Source: Micrococcus terreus
GTDB taxonomy: Bacteria > Actinomycetota > Actinomycetes > Actinomycetales > Micrococcaceae
NCBI RefSeq assembly: GCF_900116905.1
Contig: NZ_FPCG01000010.1
Location: 80,870-144,869 of the forward strand
Length of the DNA stretch: 64,000 nt
Direction: 5' to 3'
Below, piece by piece: positions 43,160 to 53,304 of this stretch; within the stretch, counting starts at the first letter, position 1; the number at the start of each line of letters is the position of its first letter. Below the pieces are notes generated by a model. That model did not search any database. It was not told the origin of the DNA and worked only from the letters and a program-made list of their open reading frames with translations. The translations under genes and the position numbers were made by a program.

Positions 43160-43573
43160 ATGGGCACTTCCGAAGACTCCCATCGTCGGTACGAGAACCT
43201 GGACCACGCCCTCGAGCAGTGGAACATCCCCCTGGAGAACCGCCCCCTGATCCGCGCCTACGCCCAGGCCCTCGGATTCACCCACTATGAAGACCGCGCC
43301 GGCTACCTCAAGGCCGTCCGCCCAGACGGGCCACCCCTGCAGATCCGCTACGGCTACAGCACCGGTTTCGTCAGCGAGGAGGAGGCCCGCACCTTCAGCG
43401 GACCCGAGCAGGACGTCTGGCCGGCCTCCCGCAAGAACCTGTGGGGGTTCACCCACCCGGTGAACCGCACCCATGAACGGTCGGCCGCGGCCCGCGCCGC
43501 CGAGAGGGACCACGGCATCTGCACGTCCTGCTTCACCCAGCGCTCCGCCTCCGGCGCCTGCCACTGCGACTGA
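43160..43573 (+). CDS. Small hypothetical protein with C-terminal CxxC...CxC motif
   Basis: 137 residues, no membrane helix. The C-terminal end ICTSCFTQRSASGACHCD has four Cys and could bind zinc. The middle (GYLKAVRPDGPPLQIRYGYS and WGFTHPVNRTHERSA) is reminiscent of small HNH-associated or RNA-binding proteins, but I recognise no family. Codon use is normal for the window. Confidence 0.6.
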   Translation: MGTSEDSHRRYENLDHALEQWNIPLENRPLIRAYAQALGFTHYEDRAGYLKAVRPDGPPLQIRYGYSTGFVSEEEARTFSGPEQDVWPASRKNLWGFTHPVNRTHERSAAARAAERDHGICTSCFTQRSASGACHCD

Positions 43574-43692
43574 GCCGGCCTGCGGGTGCCTCGGTGGCTC
43601 GTCAGGACCCAGTGAAGGTGCGCCTGCACGCCCCTCCAGGGCAGTATGGACCGGGGCCGGCCAGAAGGGCCCGCCGCACGCCAGGAGGGGCC

Positions 43693-44280
43693 ATGACGGA
43701 GCTGCAGACCGAGACCGTGGGACACCACGGATTCCACGAGCGCATGCGGCGCGGGGTGCACCCGGCAGATCCCCGCAGACTGGGGTCCCTGGTCGGTCTG
43801 ATCGGCGGGGTCGTGTTCGTGCTGTCCTACTCGGCGGAACTGGGCTCACCGTGGTCCGTAATCCTGAGCGTCCTTGCGGTGATCCTGGCGGCATCCTGCC
43901 TGTGGCGGCTGTTCCTGCGCCCGCTGCCCCTGGGCGAGCCGCAGCGTCCGCATCGACTGGCCGGGCTGATCTACCTGCTCGCCGTGGCCGCCATGCTCGG
44001 CCTGATCTCCCTGGGACGGACACTGCTGGAGGGAGCGGACCGGACTGATGTGCTGCCGGCCGTCATCGCGTGCGTGGTGGGTGCCCACTTCGCGCCGTTC
44101 GCCGTGGCGTTCCGCGAGCCCATGCTGCTGCGCCTGGCGGTGGCCGTGGGAGGGGTGGGCCTGGCGGGGATCGTGGCAGCCTGGCTGGCCGGCCCGCCGC
44201 TCGGTGCGCTGGCTGCCGTGGTGGCCGGGTTCGTGCAGCTGGGCGTGATCCTGCACTGGGCGTTGAGCCCACGGTCATGA
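43693..44280 (+). CDS. Multi-pass membrane protein of unknown function
   Basis: 195 residues. About six hydrophobic segments (roughly 33-52, 54-72, 87-107, 115-135, 140-165 and 168-190). ATG 43693 is set by CAGGAGGGG 3-10 nt upstream; a start at 43594 would add a 33-residue Arg/Pro-rich tail and lacks a ribosome site. 57 bases before pgm on the same strand. No family recognised. Confidence 0.7.
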   Translation: MTELQTETVGHHGFHERMRRGVHPADPRRLGSLVGLIGGVVFVLSYSAELGSPWSVILSVLAVILAASCLWRLFLRPLPLGEPQRPHRLAGLIYLLAVAAMLGLISLGRTLLEGADRTDVLPAVIACVVGAHFAPFAVAFREPMLLRLAVAVGGVGLAGIVAAWLAGPPLGALAAVVAGFVQLGVILHWALSPRS

Positions 44281-44337
44281 TCGCCGCAGGTCACGCAATG
44301 TCTACCGGGAGTTTCCCGGACGTGGAAGAGTTGAGAC

Positions 44338-46110
44338 ATGAGCGAGCAGAGCACCCCGGAGACCGTGCAGAACCCGGCAGAGACCGTCCCCCCGGCCGCT
44401 GAGCGCGCCGGCACACGGGCCCGGCCGGAGGACCTCGTGGACCTGGAGGCGCTGCGCGCGGCGTACTTCGCGCAGCATCCGGATCCGGCCGATCCCGGGC
44501 AGAAGGTCTCCTTCGGCACCTCCGGCCACCGCGGCAGCTCGCTGAAGACCTCGTTCAACGAGGATCACATCGCCGCCATCACCCAGGCGATCGTGGAGTA
44601 CCGCGCCGAGCAGGGCATCACCGGTCCGCTGCTGATGGGCAAGGACACTCACGCGCTCTCCGGTCCGGCGCAGGACACGGCACTCGAGGTGCTGATGGGC
44701 AACGGCGTGCACACGCTGATCGACTCCCGGGGCGGCTTCACCCCCACCCCGGCGGTCTCCCACGCCATCCTGGTGCTCAACGCCGGTGCGGGCGAACCCT
44801 CCGGCGCGGCGGACGGGATCGTCATCACCCCCTCGCACAACCCGCCCACGGACGGCGGGTTCAAGTACAACCCACCCCACGGCGGCCCGGCGGACACGGA
44901 CGCCACCGACTGGATCGCCGCCCGCGCCAACGAGCTGCTGGCCGGCGGCCTGAAGGACGTACAGCGCATCCCGCTGGAGCAGGCCCTCGCGCACGAGGCG
45001 CTGGGCCGCTACGACTTCCGGGATCGCTACGTCTCCGACCTGCCGCAGGTGCTGGACCTGGCCGCGATCCGCGAGGCCGGCATCCGGATCGGCGCCGACC
45101 CCATGGGCGGAGCCTCGGTGGAGTACTGGGCGGAGATCGCCGAGCGCCACGGGCTCGACCTGACGGTGGTGAACCCGAAGGTGGACCCCCAGTGGGGCTT
45201 CATGACCCTGGATTGGGACGGGAAGGTCCGCATGGACTGCTCCTCGCCCCACGCCATGGCCTCGCTGATCGAGCGGATGACCCCGGGCCAGTCCACCGAG
45301 GACGGACACGACGACGTCGCGCAGGATCCGGAGCACGTCGCCCCGGGCGCCGCGGCGCCCTTCGACATCGCCACCGGCAATGACGCCGACGCCGACCGGC
45401 ACGGGATCGTCACCCCTGACGGTGGCCTGATGAACCCCAACCATTACCTCTCGGTGGCGATCGACTACCTCTACCGCAACCGGCCGGACTGGCCGGCGAG
45501 CGCCGCCGTCGGGAAGACCCTCGTCTCCTCCTCCATGATCGACCGCGTGGCCGCGGGGCTGGGACGAGACCTGAACGAGGTGCCCGTGGGCTTCAAGTGG
45601 TTCGTGCCCGGACTGTTGGAGGGCACCGGGGTGTTCGGCGGGGAGGAGTCTGCCGGGGCCTCGTTCGTCTGCTTCGACGGCTCCCCGTGGTCCACGGACA
45701 AGGACGGGCTGCTGCTGTGCCTGCTGGCTGCCGAGATCCAGGCCGTGACCGGCACGTCCCCCTCGCAGTACTACGCCGAGCTGGTGGAGCAGTACGGGCA
45801 GCCGGCCTACGCACGGATCGACGCCGCGGCCACCCCGGAGCAGAAGGCCACCCTGAAGAAGCTGTCCCCGCAGGACGTCACCGCGGACACGCTGGCGGGC
45901 GAGCCCATCACGGCGAAGCTGACCGAGGCCCCCGGCAACGGCGCGGCGATCGGCGGACTGAAGGTCACCACGGAGAACGCCTGGTTCGCCGCGCGCCCCT
46001 CCGGGACCGAGGACGTGTACAAGATCTACGCCGAATCCTTCCGCGGACCCGAGCACCTGAAGCAGGTCCAGCAGGAGGCCCAGGCGATCGTGGACGCCGT
46101 GATCTCCTGA
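44338..46110 (+). CDS. pgm: Phosphoglucomutase, alpha-D-glucose phosphate-specific
   Basis: Interconverts glucose 1-phosphate and glucose 6-phosphate. 590 residues; the phosphoserine loop is TPSHNP (Ser166), the metal-binding loop NDADADRHG, the sugar-specificity loop GEESAGAS and the phosphate-binding loop [15 protein letters not shown]. The N-terminal 30 residues are a variable tail. Length and the [12 protein letters not shown] start fit the PgmA/Pgm subfamily. It ends 11 bases before the left copy of the 51-bp inverted repeat. Confidence 0.96.
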   Translation: MSEQSTPETVQNPAETVPPAAERAGTRARPEDLVDLEALRAAYFAQHPDPADPGQKVSFGTSGHRGSSLKTSFNEDHIAAITQAIVEYRAEQGITGPLLMGKDTHALSGPAQDTALEVLMGNGVHTLIDSRGGFTPTPAVSHAILVLNAGAGEPSGAADGIVITPSHNPPTDGGFKYNPPHGGPADTDATDWIAARANELLAGGLKDVQRIPLEQALAHEALGRYDFRDRYVSDLPQVLDLAAIREAGIRIGADPMGGASVEYWAEIAERHGLDLTVVNPKVDPQWGFMTLDWDGKVRMDCSSPHAMASLIERMTPGQSTEDGHDDVAQDPEHVAPGAAAPFDIATGNDADADRHGIVTPDGGLMNPNHYLSVAIDYLYRNRPDWPASAAVGKTLVSSSMIDRVAAGLGRDLNEVPVGFKWFVPGLLEGTGVFGGEESAGASFVCFDGSPWSTDKDGLLLCLLAAEIQAVTGTSPSQYYAELVEQYGQPAYARIDAAATPEQKATLKKLSPQDVTADTLAGEPITAKLTEAPGNGAAIGGLKVTTENAWFAARPSGTEDVYKIYAESFRGPEHLKQVQQEAQAIVDAVIS

Positions 46111-46121
46111 CCCCTCCCCCA

Positions 46122-46175
46122 GGCGCAAAGTGACCAGACCCCCACCAAAGTGACCGTGTCTGGTCACTTTGTGCC
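46122..46175. repeat. 51-bp inverted repeat D, left copy
   Basis: The left copy (core 46123-46173) is itself a hairpin: CAAAGTGACCAGAC at 46126-46139 pairs with GTCTGGTCACTTTG at 46158-46171. The same 51 bases in reverse orientation occur at 47325-47375, differing at 2 positions. The copies bracket 1,151 bp containing the second winged-helix/DUF559 gene. Confidence 0.85.
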
Positions 46176-46198
46176 TCGAGGCCAGGGCTGCCTGCTTT

Positions 46199-46213
46199 TC
46201 CACACCTTGTGGA
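46199..46213. promoter_or_regulatory. TCCACA/TGTGGA palindrome upstream of the second DUF559 gene
   Basis: TCCACA (46199-46204), 3 nt, TGTGGA (46208-46213). It ends exactly 42 nt before the ATG at 46256, the same distance as at the first DUF559 gene. Confidence 0.6.
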
Positions 46214-46255
46214 TACCGTCGACGGTCGGGCGGAGACCCTGGAAGCGTTGACCGC

Positions 46256-47284
46256 ATGGATGAGTGGTTCACCCCCCTGCCCGTGCACACCCCGGGAAGC
46301 GATGGATGCCGGTCCCGCAAGGCATTGAGTCGAGCCTTCGCGGCGGGCCAGGTGGTCCGAATCCGACACGGCTTCTACGTGGACACTGACCTGTGGTGGA
46401 ACACCAGGAGTGCACAGCGCTACGCCACAACTGTCAAAGCTGTTGCCGGACGGCTCCACCAGCCCATCTTCACCGGACCCACGGCCCTGATCCTGCACGG
46501 GCTGCCCGTGGTGGAGACCCCTGCCACCGTTGATGTCCTGACCTCCACACCCACGCGTGCCGGAGTGCAGACCACCATCTCCGCCTACCACCAGAGCCAT
46601 CTGCGAGGCGAAGGAGATCCTCCCTACATTCCGCGGACTCGCCAGGTCTATGTCCCGGCACCGCAGATCACAGAAGACCTGCACTTGACACAGATCCATA
46701 CCGCCGCGCAGACCCAGCCGTTGCCCGTCGTCCTCGCCGACACCTTGGCCGACCTGGACTTCTGTGCCGCGCTGCCGGTGGTCGACAGCCTGCTGTCCGG
46801 ACGGAACCGAGACGGCCTGCAGTGGGACAGAGCAGAGTTGGCACAGGTGTTGACCGGGCGGGACGGCACGGTTGAACACGCTCCTCTGACCCGCATCCTG
46901 GACCATGCCACGGATCTGAGTGAGTCCGCTGGCGAGTCATTGAGCCGGGCACGGATGGTGGAGCTGGGCTTCGAACTGCCCGAACTCCAGGTCACCATGC
47001 GCGGGGCAGACGGCAGAGAGTACCGACCAGACTTCTGGTGGAGGCATCTCGGCCTGATCGGCGAGTTCGACGGCTGGGGCAAGTATGCAGCCGCGGGTAC
47101 GGAGGCGCAGGTCTTCGACGCGCTGCGTGAAGAGAAGGGCCGCGAAGACGCCTTGCGCGAGCGCGGACTGCGAGTGATGCGGTGGGGCTGGGAGGACGCC
47201 ATGGACCCGGTGCGCTTCGCCGAACTGCTCGTCCGCCACGGGGTGCCCCGCAGGCGCCGAGCCTCCATCCGTTGGACGGCCTGA
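46256..47284 (+). CDS. AbiEi-like winged-helix protein with C-terminal DUF559 nuclease-type domain
   Basis: 342 residues. N-terminal winged helix (about 15-85: SRKALSRAFAAGQVVRIRHG, then FTGPTALILHGLP). A middle region of unknown fold includes QPLPVVLADTLADLDF. The C-terminal Vsr/DUF559-type domain (about 255-330) has YRPDFWWRHLGLIGEFDGWG, an Asp...Glu-x-Asp arrangement fitting a PD-(D/E)XK nuclease, and closes with LRVMRWGWED. Solitary: no AbiEii toxin is adjacent. Sits inside two 51-bp inverted repeats. No Shine-Dalgarno and no clear -10 before ATG 46256. Confidence 0.82.
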   Translation: MDEWFTPLPVHTPGSDGCRSRKALSRAFAAGQVVRIRHGFYVDTDLWWNTRSAQRYATTVKAVAGRLHQPIFTGPTALILHGLPVVETPATVDVLTSTPTRAGVQTTISAYHQSHLRGEGDPPYIPRTRQVYVPAPQITEDLHLTQIHTAAQTQPLPVVLADTLADLDFCAALPVVDSLLSGRNRDGLQWDRAELAQVLTGRDGTVEHAPLTRILDHATDLSESAGESLSRARMVELGFELPELQVTMRGADGREYRPDFWWRHLGLIGEFDGWGKYAAAGTEAQVFDALREEKGREDALRERGLRVMRWGWEDAMDPVRFAELLVRHGVPRRRRASIRWTA

Positions 47285-47324
47285 GCCCACAGTCTCACCA
47301 GCCACCACCGGCGACCCCGCAAGA

Positions 47325-47375
47325 CACAAAGTGACCAGACCCGGTCACTTTGGTGGGGGTCTGGTCACTTTGTGC
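47325..47375. repeat. 51-bp inverted repeat D, right copy
   Basis: Reverse complement of 46123-46173 at 49 of 51 positions; also self-complementary (CAAAGTGACCAGACC at 47327-47341 with GGTCTGGTCACTTTG at 47358-47372). It lies 40 bases after the DUF559 stop and 17 bases after (3' of) the aldehyde dehydrogenase gene. Confidence 0.85.
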
Positions 47376-47392
47376 ATGAGTGGGGGGTGGGG

Positions 47393-48952
47393 TCAGAGCA
47401 GGCGCTTGAGGGCCTGCCGCTTCATCCATCCGTACGGCGGGTAGGCCATGCGCAGGGTGTCCACCTGATCCGTCTTGGTCATGACGGGGCGGGCCTGGGT
47501 GAACGTCTCGAAACCGGCCCTGCCGTGGTAGTTGCCCATCCCGGACGCGCCCACGCCGCCGAACGGGAGGGTGGGCAGGGCCAGCTGGACCAGGCAGGCG
47601 TCCAGGGCCATACCTCCGGCGGTCACCCGCTCCTGGAACGCCTTGGCGTAGCGGTGTCGATCGGTGAACAGGTAGGCCGCCAGCGGGTGGGGCCGCGCGG
47701 TGATGAACTCGATCGCCTCCTCGAAGGTCTCCACCCGCAGGATCGGCAGGATCGGGCCGAAGATCTCCTCGGACATCAGCTCGCTGGCCGGGTCCACGTC
47801 CGCCAGCACGGTCGGCTCGATGTACCTGCCCTGCACGTCCACGGTCCCGCCGGAGACCAGCCGTGCGCCGCCGTCCAGCGCGTCCTGCAGCAGTCCGGCC
47901 AGCCGCTCGGCGTGCTCCACGGAGATCATCCGCCCGTAGTCCGCCGAGGCCGCCGGATCAGATCCGTAGAACTCCTGGATGACCTGGGGCAGGTGCTTCT
48001 CCAACGCCGCCTGGGTCTCCGCGCCCACGGCCAGCACGTAGTCCGGAGCCACACAGGTCTGACCGGCGTTGGTGAACTTCCCATAGGCGATCCGTCGCGC
48101 CACCGTGGCCCACTGCCGGGACTCGGTCACCACGCACGGCGACTTCCCGCCCAGCTCCAGGGTCACCGGGATCAGCTGCTTGGCAGCGGCCTCGTAGACG
48201 ATCCGCCCGACCTTCTCCCCTCCGGTGTAGAAGATGTGGTCGAAGGACTGCTCCAGCAGCTCGGTCACCACCTCGGCACCGCCCTGCACCACGGACACCG
48301 ATCGCGGGTCCAGGTACTCGGGGATGATCCGGGCCAGCAGCTCGGCCGAGGCCGGGGCCTTCTCGCTGGGCTTGAGCACCACGGTGTTCCCACCGGCCAG
48401 CGCCGCCACCAGAGGAGCCAGCAGCAGCTGCACCGGGTAGTTCCACGGGGCGATGATCAGCACCGTTCCCAACGGGCGATGCTCGATCTTCGCGCTGGCC
48501 GGCTGCAGCGCCAACGGCACCTTGACCGACTCCGGCTCCATCCAGTCCGTCAGGTGCAGCAGCGCATGCTCCACCTCGGACCGGGTCACCTGCACCTCGG
48601 TGACCATGGCCTCGGTGGCCGACTTGCCCAGGTCCTGCTTCAGCGCCGCACAGATCTCCTCGGACCGCTCGTCGAGCATCCGGCGCAGCCCCTTGAGCTG
48701 CTCCACCCGGTGCCGGCGCGGGTGGGCCAGGCGGGCCTTCGCGGCCTGCCGCATCCTCCCGACGGCGGCCACCGGGCTCTCCTGCCCCACGGCGGCCTCC
48801 TCAGGGGGCACGGGGAGGGCGAGGACGGCCGGGTCCACCGGCACCTCAAGCTCATCGTCATCGTGCTGGGCGCTGCCCGAGGAGGTGCCGAAGGGCATCT
48901 GCGGCAGCGAGGAGAGATCGGGGTGCTCGGTCTGGGGTGACTGTTCAGGCAT
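47393..48952 (-). CDS. Aldehyde dehydrogenase family protein (class 3/coniferyl-type)
   Basis: 519 residues, oxidises an aldehyde with NAD(P). IIAPWNYPVQLL, the general-base segment LELGGKSPCVV and the nucleophile in NAGQTCVAPDY are all present, and the C-terminal PFGGVGASGMGNYHG is typical of class 3 enzymes that act on long-chain or aromatic aldehydes. The first 65 residues are an acidic/Pro-rich extension before the domain. ATG 48952 with TAGCGT 6 nt upstream. Single gene. Confidence 0.92.
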   Translation of the reverse strand: MPEQSPQTEHPDLSSLPQMPFGTSSGSAQHDDDELEVPVDPAVLALPVPPEEAAVGQESPVAAVGRMRQAAKARLAHPRRHRVEQLKGLRRMLDERSEEICAALKQDLGKSATEAMVTEVQVTRSEVEHALLHLTDWMEPESVKVPLALQPASAKIEHRPLGTVLIIAPWNYPVQLLLAPLVAALAGGNTVVLKPSEKAPASAELLARIIPEYLDPRSVSVVQGGAEVVTELLEQSFDHIFYTGGEKVGRIVYEAAAKQLIPVTLELGGKSPCVVTESRQWATVARRIAYGKFTNAGQTCVAPDYVLAVGAETQAALEKHLPQVIQEFYGSDPAASADYGRMISVEHAERLAGLLQDALDGGARLVSGGTVDVQGRYIEPTVLADVDPASELMSEEIFGPILPILRVETFEEAIEFITARPHPLAAYLFTDRHRYAKAFQERVTAGGMALDACLVQLALPTLPFGGVGASGMGNYHGRAGFETFTQARPVMTKTDQVDTLRMAYPPYGWMKRQALKRLL

Positions 48953-48958
48953 GGTCCC

Positions 48959-48964
48959 ACGCTA
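48959..48964 (-). promoter_or_regulatory. Leaderless -10 element of the aldehyde dehydrogenase gene
   Basis: TAGCGT on the minus strand followed by 6 nt and the ATG at 48952. Confidence 0.55.
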
Positions 48965-49013
48965 ACCGGGGCGCCTGGGCGCTCGATGAGAACGGCCTGC
49001 TGCCAGAGGACGA

Positions 49014-49841
49014 TCAGTGCTGAGGCCAGAAGCCCCGGGACTCCATCACCCGGGCCAGGGCGTCCACGTCATCGGTCATCAGCCCGTCCACGCCCATCTC
49101 CAGCAGCCGTTCCATCTCGGCCGGCTCGTCCACCACCCAGACGTGCACCTGCAGTCCGGCCTCGTGGCAGCGCGCCACGAACCGGGGCGTGACGATCGGG
49201 ATCGGCCCCTGCCGCACCGGGACCTGGACGCAGTCGATGTGCGCCAGACGCCTCCCCACCCAGTGCGCCAGCCCCACCGGGGCGGCCAGCACCATCGCGG
49301 CGATCGCCGCGGCCCCTCCTGACATCGCCACCCGGCGGCCGGCCGCTCGAGTGAAGTGACGTCGTCGGGAATCATGGAAGGAGGCCACCAGGACACGATC
49401 CCAGGCCCCATGCCGGGCCAGCAGCTCGGCGATGACCGGCACTGCGGCGTCATCCTTGAGGTCCACGTTCAGGTGCACGTCCGGCCAGGCGGTCAGCAGG
49501 TCCTCGAACCGCAGCAGCGGCTCTCCCCCGCCCACCCGGCTGCCGTCCTCGTCCTGCACCACCAGCAGTTCGGAGAGTTCGGCCCAGGTGCGATCGCTGA
49601 GCGGCCCGGTGCCCGTGGTGGTGCGGTCCAGGGTCTCGTCGTGGAAGACCACCAGCTCCCCGTCCGCCGAGGTGCGCACATCCAGCTCCAGGTAGCCGTA
49701 GCCGCGCTCCACCGCCGCACGGAAGGCGGCCAGGGTGTTCTCCCGGGTGGTGTCCGCCCCGCGGTGGGCGAAGGCGAGCGGCCATCCCTGGCGACCGGGC
49801 ACGGACTGGGTGAGATAGGGCTGATGCGAGCGGCGGATCAC
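49014..49841 (-). CDS. Glycerophosphodiester phosphodiesterase
   Basis: 275 residues with the GDPD signature FAHRGADTTRENTLAAF, LELDVRTSADGELVVFHDETL and the C-terminal VHVWVVDEPAEMERLL. It releases glycerol 3-phosphate from glycerophosphodiesters. No signal peptide, so it is cytoplasmic. GTG start with TAGGGT 6 nt upstream; divergent from the acyltransferase gene, with the two transcription starts about 41 bp apart. Confidence 0.93.
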   Translation of the reverse strand: MIRRSHQPYLTQSVPGRQGWPLAFAHRGADTTRENTLAAFRAAVERGYGYLELDVRTSADGELVVFHDETLDRTTTGTGPLSDRTWAELSELLVVQDEDGSRVGGGEPLLRFEDLLTAWPDVHLNVDLKDDAAVPVIAELLARHGAWDRVLVASFHDSRRRHFTRAAGRRVAMSGGAAAIAAMVLAAPVGLAHWVGRRLAHIDCVQVPVRQGPIPIVTPRFVARCHEAGLQVHVWVVDEPAEMERLLEMGVDGLMTDDVDALARVMESRGFWPQH

Positions 49842-49847
49842 GCTGTC

Positions 49848-49853
49848 ACCCTA
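49848..49853 (-). promoter_or_regulatory. Leaderless -10 element of the glycerophosphodiesterase gene
   Basis: TAGGGT on the minus strand followed by 6 nt and the GTG at 49841. Confidence 0.55.
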
Positions 49854-49869
49854 GCGGGGCCGCCACGAC

Positions 49870-49875
49870 TACTGT
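49870..49875 (+). promoter_or_regulatory. Leaderless -10 element of the acyltransferase gene
   Basis: TACTGT followed by 6 nt and the GTG at 49882; back-to-back with the promoter of the phosphodiesterase gene. Confidence 0.55.
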
Positions 49876-49881
49876 GAGTGC

Positions 49882-50517
49882 GTGAACACCCCCGATGCGC
49901 CGCTGTCCCCGCAGGCCGCCGAGTCCTCCTCCCCGCGCTCACACATGCCCATCCGGGCGGCCGTGGCCGAGACCTTCTGGCGGTTCAGCCGATGGACCCT
50001 GGTCCGGGAGTCCCCCCGCGTGAGCGGCTCACGCCTGCTGATCGGTGCACCCCACACCTCCAACTGGGACTTCGTGCTGATGCTCGCCATCGCCTGGGAC
50101 GCCCGGCTCCAGGTCCGGTGGCTGGGCAAGGAGGAGCTGTTCCGCGGCCTGGGCGGACCGATCATGACCGCCCTGGGCGGCATCCCCGTGGACCGGAAGA
50201 ACCCCGCCGGCCTGGTGGACGCCGTGGTGGAGCGGGCCCGCACCGAGAAGGACTTCGCGCTGGTGGTCACCCCCGAGGGCACCCGCAACGGCAACGGCTG
50301 GCGCAGCGGCTTCTACCGGATCGCCCGCGCCGCGGACCTGCCCGTCACCCTGGGGTTCGTGGATGCCACCACCGGCACCACCGGCCTGGGACCGACCCTT
50401 CGACTGACCGGAGACGTGGCCGCCGACATGGACCGGATCCGTGGGTTCTACGCGGACAAGGCCGGACTGCGCCCGGAGCTGCGCACCGTACCGCGACTGG
50501 CCCGCGAGGACACCTGA
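49882..50517 (+). CDS. 1-acyl-sn-glycerol-3-phosphate acyltransferase family protein
   Basis: 211 residues, PlsC-like. The HX4D catalytic motif is HTSNWD and the substrate-binding motif is TPEGTRNGNGWRSGFYRIA. It lacks a strong N-terminal membrane helix and belongs to the short PlsC-like group, so the acyl acceptor may not be lysophosphatidate. GTG start. Divergent from the glycerophosphodiesterase, which fits a shared role in phospholipid turnover. Confidence 0.88.
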   Translation: MNTPDAPLSPQAAESSSPRSHMPIRAAVAETFWRFSRWTLVRESPRVSGSRLLIGAPHTSNWDFVLMLAIAWDARLQVRWLGKEELFRGLGGPIMTALGGIPVDRKNPAGLVDAVVERARTEKDFALVVTPEGTRNGNGWRSGFYRIARAADLPVTLGFVDATTGTTGLGPTLRLTGDVAADMDRIRGFYADKAGLRPELRTVPRLAREDT

Positions 50518-50550
50518 GCCGCCACCTCCCGGTCAGCTCGAAGCAGAGGC

Positions 50551-50578
50551 TTCAGAGTGCTCTGCGTCACAGTAGGAT
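50551..50578 (+). promoter_or_regulatory. Possible promoter of the universal stress protein gene
   Basis: TTCAGA and TAGGAT spaced by 16 nt, about 95 bases before the GTG at 50676; low confidence. Confidence 0.3.
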
Positions 50579-50675
50579 GGTCGGTACTCGCCGCCGTGTG
50601 CGCACCCTGACACACGCCGGCGTGAGCACGCAGAACCTCCACCCCTGACCGGGGAGAACCGACGGGAGCACCACC

Positions 50676-51110
50676 GTGACCAAGACCATCGTGACCGGCG
50701 TGGACGACAGCGCCACCGCCCTGCGCGCAGCACAGAAGGCCGCCGAGCTGGCTGTCGCCCTCGACGCTGAGCTGCACCTGATCTGCGCCTACGGCAAGCT
50801 CGAGTCCGAGGTCTTCCACAGCGGGTACGACGAGTTCCACTACAGCAGTGACACCGAGGCCCTGAAGACCGCCCGCGCGGTGGCCCGCAAGGTCCAGGCC
50901 CAGGTGCCGGACGTGAAGATCGTCCCCGAGGCCGCCCCCGGCAACCCGGCCGTGGCCCTGGTCCGTTCCGCCGAGTCGCTCAAGGCAGACATGATCGTGG
51001 TGGGCAACAAGCGCGTGCAGGGATTCACCCGGGTGCTCGGCAGCATCGCCCGCGACGTGATCGCCCACGCCCCCTGCGATGTCCACGTGGCCTACACCCA
51101 CGAACGGTGA
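50676..51110 (+). CDS. Universal stress protein, UspA family
   Basis: 144 residues, a single Usp domain. The ATP-binding motif G-2x-G-9x-G(S) appears as GNKRVQGFTRVLGSIARDV followed by APCDVHVA. The N-terminal IVTGVDDSATALRAAQKAAE is the first strand-helix. ATP-binding Usp proteins modulate stress survival. GTG start with GGGAGCA about 8 nt upstream. Single gene. Confidence 0.92.
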   Translation: MTKTIVTGVDDSATALRAAQKAAELAVALDAELHLICAYGKLESEVFHSGYDEFHYSSDTEALKTARAVARKVQAQVPDVKIVPEAAPGNPAVALVRSAESLKADMIVVGNKRVQGFTRVLGSIARDVIAHAPCDVHVAYTHER

Positions 51111-51148
51111 GTCGAGGCGGGGTCTGACCCCCCTGACCCCACCCGACC

Positions 51149-53162
<2,014 letters not shown>

Positions 53163-53216
53163 TTGAGCGGCGGCTCTCCGTCCGCGCAGCACCACCGGCA
53201 CGGATTGTCGCGAAGA

Positions 53217-53263
53217 TGTCGCTCTGACCGGTCTCGTCCCGCTCAGAGCGACAGGACGGCATC
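53217..53263. repeat. Palindromic repeat C (same family as A and B, no gene attached)
   Basis: TGTCGCTCTGA (53217-53227) pairs with TCAGAGCGACA (53243-53253), then GGACGGCATC follows. The last 16 bases match repeats A and B except for one base. It lies between convergent mdh and the sugar kinase gene and probably serves as their terminator. Confidence 0.75.
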
Positions 53264-53304
53264 AATCGGCGTCAGCATGAGGTGGGCCTCTGCCCGGCGG
53301 CGGT

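Noticed and set aside
46256..47284. Calling the winged-helix/DUF559 genes type IV toxin-antitoxin antitoxins
   Set aside because: No AbiEii nucleotidyltransferase toxin is adjacent to either gene, and both have a C-terminal nuclease-type domain that AbiEi antitoxins lack.
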